In this document: piece after piece, positions 1-7,490 of the stretch
Layout of the letters: each line of letters starts with the position of its first letter
How positions within the stretch are numbered: position 1 is the stretch's first letter
Source of the DNA: Opitutia bacterium
GTDB taxonomy: Bacteria; Verrucomicrobiota; Verrucomicrobiia; Opitutales; Seribacteraceae
Length of the DNA: 33,890 nt
Reading direction: 5' to 3'
Assembly (NCBI GenBank): GCA_018645725.1
Contig: JABGWD010000460.1
Location: 1 to 33,890 of the forward strand
Translations under genes and position numbers: made by a program
The notes under the pieces: model-generated
Told to the model about the DNA's origin: nothing
Databases searched by the model: none
The model's input: only the letters and a program-made list of their open reading frames with translations

Positions 1-1142
1 CAATAATCATACAGCCTTTGCGAACCCAGCAGCACGCCTAACTGAGCAGCCCCACGGTTACTTGATTTTTGCACTACTTTGCTTACCGATATTTTCCCAA
101 GAGCATGGTCGTCATTCGGCAATCTCATCCGTCTTGATCCCCGTTGTATCGTGGCAATCGAACAGTCAATCAAATCTTCCGGCCCTACCAATCCTTCGTT
201 CATGGCCCCACTTACCGCAACGATCTTGAAAGTCGAACCTGGCTCGTAAACGTCAGCCAAGGCACGGTTGCGCTGCTGACTGTGATCAGCTTTGTTGAAT
301 TTGTTGGGATCGAAATCCGGCACGTTTCCAATCGCCAGCACGTAACCTGTCTTCGGATCGCTCACGATTATGCTCGCGCTTATCGGTTCGTACTCATCCA
401 CGATCGCCTTGAGTTCGCTTTCCACCATGTCCTGAATCATTCGGTCAACACTCAGCTCAACGTTCAACCCATCCCGGGAGGCCACTTCGAAAGATCGGTG
501 TTGAGGCATTTCCCTTCTTTCTCCGTCCTTCTCGCTTTCGCGCCAACCGTCTTGCCCTTTCAAATAGTAATCCGCATGGCTTTCCGTACCCATGGCGGCA
601 ATCCCTTCCTTGTTGACGAACCCAAGCAGGTGAGAGGCTAACTTCCTGTTCGGATACAACCTCGAATGTTTGAAATTCCCATAGACTCCTTTTATTTCGA
701 GTTTCCTGATTTCCCGATAAACGTCCTCCTCGACTTCATCTTTCAACTTTACCCACCTGACCTTCTTGAATTCCTTGCCGTCCGTCCCGCTCCGTCTGAT
801 CAAATTTTTAGCGGCCGAGTGAATTTCCACAGGGTTCACCCCGAGGAGAACCGCCAGGCGATCGAATTTGGCCCAGTCTTTTTCAGCCACCGAATGTGGG
901 TCAATCCCCACTTCGACGACGGATCTCGTAGTTGCGAGCAGATTACCCTTGGAATCCACTATGTCACCCCTTCGGGCCTTGATCTCGATAAAGTTTTTAC
1001 GGGCTTGATTGGCAAGCACGGTATAGTCATCCGCCTTGAAAACCTGAAGGTACACGAGCCTTCCACCCAAAGAGCAGAAGGCGAAGGAGACGGCAAAAAA
1101 GGTGAGGTAAAAACGAAAAGGGGAGATAAAGAGACTTTTCAT
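1..1142 (-). CDS. ftsI: Peptidoglycan transpeptidase FtsI/PBP, partial (3' end outside window)
   Basis: This is a class B penicillin-binding protein that cross-links septal peptidoglycan. It is absent from the ORF track because no stop lies inside the window; I translated the minus strand directly and read 380 codons. A cytoplasmic N-terminus is followed by one membrane segment (about residues 9-31), a PBP dimer domain starting near ARRGDIVDSKG (56-66), and the transpeptidase domain. The catalytic STFK motif is at 303-306 (within EPGSTFKI) and the SSN motif at 360-362. The KTG motif would lie beyond the window edge. The ATG is separated by one base from the ftsL-like stop (TAGGATG), so translational coupling is likely. 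The order mraZ-rsmH-ftsL-ftsI is the classic start of the dcw cluster. FtsI is preferred over elongation-type PBP2 because of this context. Confidence 0.95.
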   Translation of the reverse strand, partial: MKSLFISPFRFYLTFFAVSFAFCSLGGRLVYLQVFKADDYTVLANQARKNFIEIKARRGDIVDSKGNLLATTRSVVEVGIDPHSVAEKDWAKFDRLAVLLGVNPVEIHSAAKNLIRRSGTDGKEFKKVRWVKLKDEVEEDVYREIRKLEIKGVYGNFKHSRLYPNRKLASHLLGFVNKEGIAAMGTESHADYYLKGQDGWRESEKDGERREMPQHRSFEVASRDGLNVELSVDRMIQDMVESELKAIVDEYEPISASIIVSDPKTGYVLAIGNVPDFDPNKFNKADHSQQRNRALADVYEPGSTFKIVAVSGAMNEGLVGPEDLIDCSIATIQRGSRRMRLPNDDHALGKISVSKVVQKSSNRGAAQLGVLLGSQRLYDY

Positions 1143-1143
1143 C

Positions 1144-1518
1144 CTACCGGGTTCCGGCAAACTCCCCTTGAGCACCCAAACGATTATCGGCGCCTCCCTC
1201 TTTTCGCGACCCGAGTCTCCTCAGGACATCAGCCTGCGAGACGTGAATCGTTTGCCGCGCAGTCGGCATGGACAACCTGCCCGATACCATGGCCGCCAAA
1301 GTCGAGGGCCGAAGGGAACGTGATTTTTCTCCCCTCAAATCCTGAACTTCTCTCGATGCGATCTCTCTTCGGTCCTCAAGATTCCTGCAATGCTTGGCTA
1401 CCTTTGAAATCTCCATCCTCATCCATACGATCCCAAGCGATCCCATCCCAAAAACAAACGCGATCATCAAAGTAAGGACCAATGGAAACCGATTTCTGCT
1501 TTTCGTTTTGGCCATCAC
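1144..1518 (-). CDS. ftsL: FtsL-like small bitopic division protein
   Basis: A 124-residue protein sits between rsmH and ftsI, exactly where ftsL lies in dcw clusters. It has a short basic cytoplasmic tail (KTKSRNR), one hydrophobic segment at about residues 12-32, and then a charged, heptad-like stretch (about 35-65) suitable for a periplasmic coiled coil. This matches the FtsL layout. FtsL sequences diverge strongly, so the call rests on position, size and topology rather than motifs. The start overlaps the rsmH stop by four bases (ATGA), indicating coupling; a second ATG follows directly and could be used instead. In other bacteria FtsL recruits FtsW-FtsI with FtsB and FtsQ. Confidence 0.7.
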   Translation of the reverse strand: MMAKTKSRNRFPLVLTLMIAFVFGMGSLGIVWMRMEISKVAKHCRNLEDRREIASREVQDLRGEKSRSLRPSTLAAMVSGRLSMPTARQTIHVSQADVLRRLGSRKEGGADNRLGAQGEFAGTR

Positions 1519-2486
1519 AAATTGGGCTGCCTCAACTTACGAAGAACACGCAAACGGGCGGAACGACTCTTCGGGTTTCGCTCCACTTCGGCTTTGGTCG
1601 GAAAAATCGCTTTGGATTGAAAAAGTTCGGCGTAAGCCTCTCGATCCTGCTGATACCTCGAGTCACCCCGGTGCTCGGGCCGTCCCGCCATCTTCCTCAT
1701 GAAACGCTTGACCATCCGGTCTTCCAGCGAATGAAACGATATGACAGCCAAGGTTCCGCCCACTTTGAGAGCCCTGAAGGCTTTGGGCAAAGTCAGGGCA
1801 AGCGATTCGAGTTCGCCATTGATCGCTATCCTTATGCCCTGAAAGGTTTTGGTCGCCGGATGAATTCGCTGCCTTGACTTGCTTCCGCCGACTGCCTTGG
1901 AAACTACTTCCGCCGCACTCATCGTGCGGACCAATTCACCCGAACCCCGAGCCTCCATAATCGCATTGACGACCCGGTTCCACCTGCGCTCCTCCCCATA
2001 CTCGCGTACAGCACGGACGAGACTTTCCCTCGTGGCAGTCTCGAGGAAATCAGCGGCGCTCTGACCGACCCTCGGATTCAACCGCATGTCAATCGGAGCA
2101 TCCAAGCGAAAGGAAAAACCCTTGCTCGGCTCCATCAACTGAAAAGAGGAAATGCCCAAATCCATCAACACCCCGTCAAATTCGTCCGGAGACGAAACCT
2201 TGTCCATTTCCCGAAAACTCAGATCGTTGAATCGAAAACGCTCGCCAAAGACTTCCGACACTTCCGACGCGCGGGTTCCCGCATCCGGGTCGCAATCAAA
2301 GGCGAGCAGCGTGTTTGCCTGATTGGCCTTGAGAATCGCCCGACTGTGCCCTCCTCCCCCAAAAGTCAGGTCGGCAAAATTGCCGCCTTTCCCCGGATCA
2401 AGATGATCCATGCACTCTTCAAGCAAAACTGGCACATGCCCTACCATGGAAGGCAAACAGACGAACTCAACAGACCCACAATACAT
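1515..2486 (-). CDS. rsmH: 16S rRNA (cytosine1402-N4)-methyltransferase RsmH
   Basis: RsmH (MraW) methylates C1402 in the 16S rRNA P-site region using S-adenosylmethionine. The SAM-binding loop FGGGGHS, the family block DGVLMDLGISSFQL, DMRLNP, and the C-terminal SFHSLEDRMVKRF block are all visible, and the 323-residue length is normal. Most homologues begin near MVGHVPVLLEE, which would be the ATG at 2447. The upstream ATG at 2486 has AAGGGG five bases before it (2497-2492), one of the better ribosome sites in the window, so I kept the longer form with a 13-residue extension. The gene follows mraZ by 123 bases and overlaps the ftsL-like gene by four. The mraZ-rsmH gap holds a short CT repeat and nothing else I can support. 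Confidence 0.95.
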   Translation of the reverse strand: MYCGSVEFVCLPSMVGHVPVLLEECMDHLDPGKGGNFADLTFGGGGHSRAILKANQANTLLAFDCDPDAGTRASEVSEVFGERFRFNDLSFREMDKVSSPDEFDGVLMDLGISSFQLMEPSKGFSFRLDAPIDMRLNPRVGQSAADFLETATRESLVRAVREYGEERRWNRVVNAIMEARGSGELVRTMSAAEVVSKAVGGSKSRQRIHPATKTFQGIRIAINGELESLALTLPKAFRALKVGGTLAVISFHSLEDRMVKRFMRKMAGRPEHRGDSRYQQDREAYAELFQSKAIFPTKAEVERNPKSRSARLRVLRKLRQPNL

Positions 2487-2491
2487 TTTTA

Positions 2492-2497
2492 CCCCTT
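2492..2497 (-). promoter_or_regulatory. Ribosome binding site deciding the rsmH start
   Basis: AAGGGG lies five bases before the ATG at 2486. It pairs with CCUCCUU of the 16S tail over six bases, with one G-U wobble. The family-typical start at 2447 has no comparable site. This supports an N-terminal extension relative to usual RsmH proteins. Confidence 0.45.
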
Positions 2498-2609
2498 GTT
2501 ACCCGTGACCCAACCCCAAATGAAACGAGAGAGAGAGGGGCTTTCATAGCGCATATTCCCCTTCGCTGGACGACCACCCTAAAAGTCGCCCAATCCATGC
2601 GCTTACGAA

Positions 2610-3059
2610 TCATAGCCCCAACTCCCTCATCGCATCAAAAATATTAACCTGCTCGGCCGACTTCTTTCTTTTGTCGTAACGTCCCTCCGACCAAATCGAG
2701 AAATCCGTAAAGTTACCCGCCAAGACCGCCTTCCCCTTGATTCCGGCGTGACGCAAAAGATCTTCGCTCAAGTTAATCCTCCCCTGCTTGTCGCACCCGA
2801 ATGAATCGGCCCGGGAGAAAAGTTCCATCGACAAAGCCCTGCGCCGGACGTCACTCAATTTCGCCTCCCCCATGTTTTCTTCCAACCGGGCCACCATCTT
2901 GGGAGGATAAACCGTTATGTACCCGTCTTGATTCGGAAGAGCCAAATAAGTGTTGTCGCCCCCGGGAATACGCCACTTCGAGGGAATAGTCAGCCGACCC
3001 TTGGTATCCAAGGAATGGGTAAACTCTCCTACAAAATAGGTTATTGCGCGTTCTACCAT
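2610..3059 (-). CDS. mraZ: Transcriptional regulator MraZ
   Basis: MraZ is a SpoVT/AbrB-like DNA-binding protein that forms rings and controls the dcw operon. Two copies of the characteristic block are seen: HSLDTKGRLTIPSKWR near the N-terminus and DKQGRINLSEDLLRHAGI in the second half. I use the start MVERAITYFVGEF at 3059, giving 149 residues, the usual family length. The ORF-track start at 3116 would place 19 unrelated residues across the upstream operator repeats. No strong Shine-Dalgarno is visible. It is the first gene of the minus-strand division cluster and diverges from tlyA. Autoregulation is likely because GTGG boxes lie immediately upstream. Confidence 0.95.
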   Translation of the reverse strand: MVERAITYFVGEFTHSLDTKGRLTIPSKWRIPGGDNTYLALPNQDGYITVYPPKMVARLEENMGEAKLSDVRRRALSMELFSRADSFGCDKQGRINLSEDLLRHAGIKGKAVLAGNFTDFSIWSEGRYDKRKKSAEQVNIFDAMRELGL

Positions 3060-3075
3060 AACGAAATGACATTCT

Positions 3076-3121
3076 AACCACTGATTTGCATTATGCCCCA
3101 CTTTCTGACATTTCAACCCAC
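3076..3121 (-). promoter_or_regulatory. Three GTGG boxes upstream of mraZ (putative MraZ operator)
   Basis: Reading the minus strand, GTGGGT starts at 3121, GTGGGG at 3101 and GTGGTT at 3081, exactly 20 bases apart. They end 17 bases before the mraZ start codon. In E. coli, MraZ binds three TGGG-type repeats with a 10-base period in its own promoter. The same core at twice that spacing keeps all boxes on one face of the helix. The boxes overlap the best promoter match, so repression by MraZ is a natural inference. Confidence 0.6.
3090..3116 (-). promoter_or_regulatory. Candidate mraZ promoter
   Basis: TTGAAA (3116-3111) and CATAAT (3095-3090) are separated by 15 bases, slightly short of ideal. 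A very A-rich minus-strand tract at 3151-3133 lies upstream and could act as an UP element. The GTGG boxes are interleaved with both hexamers. An alternative -35, TTGACC (3130-3125), has no good partner. Confidence 0.4.
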
Positions 3122-3173
3122 CATGGTCAAGTGTTTTTTTATTTTTTTATTTGGAATGACCAGGATGGTTCCC

Positions 3174-3192
3174 GGGCAATCGGGAATTGCCC
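3174..3192 (+). promoter_or_regulatory. Hairpin in the tlyA leader
   Basis: GGGCAAT, a five-base loop CGGGA, and ATTGCCC form a perfect seven-base stem. It ends four bases before the AGGAGA ribosome site of tlyA. It could modulate ribosome access. There is no U-run after it, so it does not look like a terminator. Confidence 0.4.
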
Positions 3193-3196
3193 TTCC

Positions 3197-3211
3197 AGGA
3201 GATATCGGTTG
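3197..3211 (+). promoter_or_regulatory. Ribosome binding site and TTG start of tlyA
   Basis: AGGAGA at 3197-3202 lies six bases before a TTG at 3209 that is in frame with tlyA. The ATG at 3224 is 21 bases from this site, too far for good initiation. The TTG is therefore the better-supported start. Confidence 0.5.
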
Positions 3212-3982
3212 AGCTTCGCAAAGATGAAGAAAGCGGGAAGAAAGCGGGCGGATGAATTGGTCGTGTCCTTGGGGTTGTGCGAAAGCAGAACGCAAGCCCA
3301 AGCCTACATTCTCGCTGGGAAGGTCAGAATGGGAACGGAGCGAATCGACAAATCCAGCAAACTTCTTCCTGCAGACTCGATTCTTTCCCTGGAACAGGCT
3401 CAGCCGTTCGTGGGGAGAGGAGGGCTCAAAATGCAAAATTTTCTGGAGGAGGCAAAGGTCGAAGTCAAGGGACTCGCCATACTTGACCTTGGAGCTTCAA
3501 CGGGCGGATTCACCGATTGCCTTCTCCAGAAAGGAGCGGTTTCGGCAACTTGCATCGACGTGGGGCATGGGCAACTTCACTACAAACTCCGTACCGACTC
3601 ACGGGTCACGAACCTTGAGAAAACAAACCTGCGTCACTTGACCACGGAATCGCTCGCCCAATCGTTCTTCGAACTGGTTGTGATGGACCTCTCTTTCATC
3701 TCCCTGCGCAAAGTTTTGCCCCAGGCATGGTCTTTCGTCCAAGAGGGAGGAAGACTGATCGCATTGGTCAAACCGCAATTCGAATGCGCCAGAAAGGAGG
3801 CGGATCAGGGCCGCGGGGTAATCAGTGATCCTCAAATCCAGCAAAGAACGCTTCGGGAAATCAAGGATTTTGCCCAAAGTGAGCTGGTCGGCTCCGAACT
3901 TTTCGCCCAAACCGAATCAAGCCCACGCGGGGCCGACGGGAACTTGGAGTTTTTTCTGGGCTGGGTCAGGAAAACCGGCTAA
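3209..3982 (+). CDS. tlyA: TlyA family rRNA methyltransferase / S4-domain protein
   Basis: TlyA-type proteins join an N-terminal S4 RNA-binding domain to an FtsJ-like SAM-dependent methyltransferase and 2'-O-methylate ribosomal RNA; some members were described as haemolysins. The S4 part is seen in RADELVVSLGLCESRTQAQ followed by LAGKV. The GRGGLKMQNFL linker is family-typical. The methyltransferase part has LDLGASTGGFTDCLLQKGA (SAM loop), VDVGHGQL-like DVGHGQL, VMDLSFISL and LVKPQFE. The TTG start with a good ribosome site gives 257 residues; the ORF-track start at 3086 adds a sequence unlike the family. It diverges from mraZ, and its stop lies seven bases from the convergent ppiD-like stop. 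Confidence 0.92.
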   Translation: MSFAKMKKAGRKRADELVVSLGLCESRTQAQAYILAGKVRMGTERIDKSSKLLPADSILSLEQAQPFVGRGGLKMQNFLEEAKVEVKGLAILDLGASTGGFTDCLLQKGAVSATCIDVGHGQLHYKLRTDSRVTNLEKTNLRHLTTESLAQSFFELVVMDLSFISLRKVLPQAWSFVQEGGRLIALVKPQFECARKEADQGRGVISDPQIQQRTLREIKDFAQSELVGSELFAQTESSPRGADGNLEFFLGWVRKTG

Positions 3983-3989
3983 GGCAAAC

Positions 3990-6623
3990 CTAATCGTTTT
4001 GGGCAGATTCTTGGGATATGAGATCCCTCAACAGGAGATCCCTGCCCTTTTCGGCCCGGGCAAACTGAAGATCTTCGACCCGCGCCTCGATTTCCGAGGC
4101 TTCAAGTTTTCCCTGCTTGAGAAAGTAGGCAGCCTTAAGAGAGACGAAAACAGCGGAATCTTCGGTTCTTTCGAGTTCCGACCATTTGCCGTCCGGTTCC
4201 AAGCCTTGGCAAGCATCCACCAACCTCTGCCCCAAGGAACTCTCCTTGTTCAATTCCGCCTGACGGGACCGGATGGCATCAATCTCGCCATCGATGACTT
4301 CCTTTCGGGCCAGTTGAGCGGCAGTCGCATTGGAATCTCTTTCCGCAGAAGCAATCAGGTCCCGTTCTTTTTCCAACTTTTCAAGCTGCGAACCGATTCG
4401 GCCATTGGCGCCATCATAATAGCCGCGCAACAAACGGGAATCCTTTCCGGCGACTTCGACCTTAAGCCCAATGGACGGGTCGGAGTCATTGGAATCGCCT
4501 TGCAGCGCGGCCAAGGTCCGGTCAGCCAACTCGGCAAATGCATCCGCCTTGAGTTGGGCTGCATATTCACGGTATAGGAGAGAAAAAGAGACAGCGGAAA
4601 AGGATCCGGGACCTTTTTCGGTCTTCTTGTCCAAAAGAAAGATGACGTAGCCATCACGAGATTTGCGAATCGAACGGGTGAAAAAAGAACCTTTGCTCAG
4701 GGAAGCGACTTCCTGGAGAGGAGCGCGATTGTTCCTCTTCTCGCTTTCTCTTCTCTCCAAGCCGAGAATTCCACCCCGGATTTCCATCTCCTGTTCCGAA
4801 AAGTCAATTTTCCCAAGGGCAACGTTGTTTTCATTGATCAAACTCTCCAATTCGGGCGATTGACGGAGTTGTTCGTATGAGGAGGCATACTTGCTCTTCA
4901 AGTCGTCCCCAAGCTCATGAACCTGAAGGAGAAATTTGGAAGCTGCGTCCTTGGCCAAGTCGCCGGCATCTCTTTCGGCATCAATCCTGTCGCCCTCGAT
5001 GATTCGCTGACGAACCTCTTCCCGGACGTCTTCGAAAGTCACTTCCGCCACATCCGCGCTCGCATTGGATTCCGCCAAAAGAGCCAGGGAATCAATATCG
5101 GGGGTCTCGGGAGCCTCCTGCAAAATCAAAGGGGCCGAATCAGCCTCGGGAAGGGCCAAATCAATTTTGAGATCCGAATCAGCCTCGGGATCCCCTTCTC
5201 CAACCGGGCCTTGCTCACCTACGGATGCATTCCCCTCGGGAGCGGGCGGCGGAGGTGGAGCGGGTGGCGGCGGTGGCGGCGGAGGGGGTGGCGGCGGCAA
5301 ATCAAAACTTTCCTTGTTCCGCTCGAAATAGGAGCGCAGACGAGCTTCGTCGGGCTCGGGGGGAACGGAAAGGAAATCCCGGGACCTGAAAGTCATCGCG
5401 GTGGCATAGGTACGGGCAGGCTCGGCAAAGGCCACGTCGTTCTTCCTCTCCTCGTGAAACTCGGCGAGTGAACCGGTTAATTCATCCGAAAAAACCAAGG
5501 CTGTGGAGGAAGAGCTGAAGGAGGGAAAAGTCTGCGGCAAACGGAATGAGTCCGGGGAAAAGGCGAGAACACCCGAACCCTTCGGGAGAGCGGAAAAACC
5601 GAAGTCTTCCTTTTCAATTGAATTTGCAAGGCTTGCGGCAAGACCGGCTACGTCCTGCCCGAGGGGAACCTGGACGTCGCTTGAATTTGCGTCTGCCAGA
5701 CCCGTTATGAAGACAAATTTTCTCTTTTTGTCACCGTAGGAAATCTCGATGCTGTCCCCGGCTTTGGGAAGAGCGGCGACCGAGAGGGTGGCCAAGTGAG
5801 GATCACTTGCATTGACGTCGTCAAGACTGAGAGAAAGAGCTTCGGCATCCCATGCGAAATCATTGATCCGCAAGTCAATCGCGGCCTCCTCGTTCAACAC
5901 GAAACCGCCTTCGGTATAAACATCCTCAACCAAGCTTGCCCTGAAATGGGAATAGAGGATGCTTTCGATTCCCCGAGGATCAAAGTTCCGGTTTTTGCCA
6001 ACGCTTTCAAAGACTTGGCTACGGTTGGCGTCGATGCCCAAGACGGGATCAATGGAAATCAGCCATTTCGTAAAATAATTGTTGGCAGACTTGATGTTGT
6101 GCTGGAGAGGAAGGAAGTCCCACGCTTCCGCTTGGGCATCCAGCGTCAATTTGGATTGAACGGAAGCCCTTGAAAATTCTGCATCGTAAAGACCCGACAT
6201 GGCAATTCGGCGAACCTTGAGACGATTGGGTTGGTAGGGCCATGACTGAATTGCCTGAAAAAGATACTGCAACTGAGTTCGATCGACGTCCTGGGGATTC
6301 GATGCAAAAGCCCTTTGCAATTCGGCGTTCATGTATTGCAGAAAGTTTGCATCCGCTTTTTCCATCACTTCCCCGACGGGCCCGATGGAAGAACCGAAAT
6401 CCGCGGCCACTCGGTTTTGAGCGTTGAGCGATCTCATTTGGTCATTGTCGTTGAGATCATGACCGTAGAATTCCATTTTCTCCCTTTGACCATCGGGAAG
6501 AAAGTCAAAGATCGAGGATCCCTGGGACAGATAAAGCACGAAGGAAACGACGATAACAAGGAGAAGAGGAATGAAAATAAGTTTTCCCCTTTTGGAAATT
6601 AAGTTTTGGATGGCGGTTATCAT
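3990..6623 (-). CDS. Membrane-anchored PpiD/SurA-like peptidyl-prolyl isomerase-like protein
   Basis: This 877-residue protein starts with a basic segment (SKRGK) and one membrane anchor at about residues 14-34. A long extracytoplasmic region follows, resembling the SurA/PpiD N-terminal chaperone module. A 12-proline run and a further five prolines lie near the middle. The C-terminal half has a parvulin-like stretch around APLQEVASLSKGSFF and SRDGYVIFLLDKK, and then a long charged coiled-coil-like tail. The layout suggests a periplasmic folding factor tethered to the inner membrane. The isomerase core is weakly conserved by eye, so enzymatic activity is uncertain. It is the last gene of the trpA-to-ppiD unit and convergent with tlyA. 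Confidence 0.65.
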   Translation of the reverse strand: MITAIQNLISKRGKLIFIPLLLVIVVSFVLYLSQGSSIFDFLPDGQREKMEFYGHDLNDNDQMRSLNAQNRVAADFGSSIGPVGEVMEKADANFLQYMNAELQRAFASNPQDVDRTQLQYLFQAIQSWPYQPNRLKVRRIAMSGLYDAEFSRASVQSKLTLDAQAEAWDFLPLQHNIKSANNYFTKWLISIDPVLGIDANRSQVFESVGKNRNFDPRGIESILYSHFRASLVEDVYTEGGFVLNEEAAIDLRINDFAWDAEALSLSLDDVNASDPHLATLSVAALPKAGDSIEISYGDKKRKFVFITGLADANSSDVQVPLGQDVAGLAASLANSIEKEDFGFSALPKGSGVLAFSPDSFRLPQTFPSFSSSSTALVFSDELTGSLAEFHEERKNDVAFAEPARTYATAMTFRSRDFLSVPPEPDEARLRSYFERNKESFDLPPPPPPPPPPPPAPPPPPAPEGNASVGEQGPVGEGDPEADSDLKIDLALPEADSAPLILQEAPETPDIDSLALLAESNASADVAEVTFEDVREEVRQRIIEGDRIDAERDAGDLAKDAASKFLLQVHELGDDLKSKYASSYEQLRQSPELESLINENNVALGKIDFSEQEMEIRGGILGLERRESEKRNNRAPLQEVASLSKGSFFTRSIRKSRDGYVIFLLDKKTEKGPGSFSAVSFSLLYREYAAQLKADAFAELADRTLAALQGDSNDSDPSIGLKVEVAGKDSRLLRGYYDGANGRIGSQLEKLEKERDLIASAERDSNATAAQLARKEVIDGEIDAIRSRQAELNKESSLGQRLVDACQGLEPDGKWSELERTEDSAVFVSLKAAYFLKQGKLEASEIEARVEDLQFARAEKGRDLLLRDLISQESAQND
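5238..5297 (-). repeat. Polyproline-encoding tract
   Basis: Within the PpiD-like gene, twelve consecutive proline codons, one alanine and five more prolines are encoded by mixed CCN codons. The mixed codons argue against recent pure triplet slippage. Such runs stall ribosomes and normally need elongation factor P. Confidence 0.9.
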
Positions 6624-6703
6624 GAGATTGCTAAATGAAAAAGGGTTTGATCATGAACATTGGGATCAGAACGTCAAACCTTTGAAAAAGGGGGCAACAA
6701 GAA

Positions 6704-7459
6704 TCAGTTCGGCTTGAGTATCGGGGGATCGGGAAAGATCAGGGAGCTCATCCAACTCTGCCTTTTGGAACCGTCCTCCTTGAGAAACGGCCTCAATACC
6801 ACCATTTTCTCCAACTCGAGTTCTCCGGATGCATCATCGGACCATCGAAGGAAGTATTTGTAGCTCTCGGGGGATTGTTCGTTGCCGGCGCCCTCCTCGG
6901 GGGGAAGCTCAACCACAACAACCACTCGACCGGAAGCCCATTTCCATTCCCCTTTCAAGTCGCTTTCGATCCCTCCCCCCCGAACCAAAACCTCTTCGGC
7001 GTCAATGAAGTTGAGGGAGAACGGATAGGATTCCTTCCGGGAGAGGCCCTCGTTTCTCATGAGCAAAACCGGAGAATCGTCATCATTGCTTAGGCCCTGC
7101 TTGGTTTGGAAGGCAAAGCGGGCTCCGCGCTTGATCAGGTAGTACTCGCGGACGTCGCCATCCGGAAAGAGCAGCACCCGCTTGCCGTCGCCAACTTCCC
7201 ATTTGCCTGACCGAACGACCTCATCTTTCCCGGGTTGACGAAAAACAATCTCCGAAAACATTCCGGAGGGCGTATTCCTGAGAACGACCCTCAACCGACT
7301 GGCTTCCCCTTCCGAAGTAAGGGTTCCCTCGAACACCTCGTGCACCCAATCCTGCACGTAACCCTTGTAAGGACCGTCCGGATCCTCCATCCCGCAAGAA
7401 ACAAAAATCAAAAACAAAGGGGTAGCGCAAAACCGTAAAAACTTAACCTCAGCGAGCAT
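6704..7459 (-). CDS. Putative lipoprotein of unknown function
   Basis: I place the start at MLAEVKFLRF (7459), giving 251 residues. This provides a basic n-region, a hydrophobic core and a lipobox-like FVSC with Cys22. The longer ORF-track start lacks any signal and runs into the upstream kinase gene. The mature part is rich in short beta-prone segments, for example VVRSGKWEVGDGKRVLLFP and REYYLIKRGARFAF. These look loosely like NlpE-type small lipoprotein domains, but I cannot assign a family. It lies 31 bases after the pseudokinase-like gene and 80 bases before the PpiD-like gene, all on the same strand, which suggests an envelope role. Confidence 0.7.
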   Translation of the reverse strand: MLAEVKFLRFCATPLFLIFVSCGMEDPDGPYKGYVQDWVHEVFEGTLTSEGEASRLRVVLRNTPSGMFSEIVFRQPGKDEVVRSGKWEVGDGKRVLLFPDGDVREYYLIKRGARFAFQTKQGLSNDDDSPVLLMRNEGLSRKESYPFSLNFIDAEEVLVRGGGIESDLKGEWKWASGRVVVVVELPPEEGAGNEQSPESYKYFLRWSDDASGELELEKMVVLRPFLKEDGSKRQSWMSSLIFPDPPILKPN

Positions 7460-7490
7460 TTCGTACTGATTACTATGAAAAGAGGACGGA

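Noticed and set aside
144-1475. Plus-strand ORFs at 144-641 and 666-1475
   Set aside because: They lie opposite ftsI, which I translated on the minus strand with intact STFK and SSN motifs.
5065-5331. Plus-strand glycine-rich ORF
   Set aside because: It is the antisense of the polyproline tract in the PpiD-like gene.
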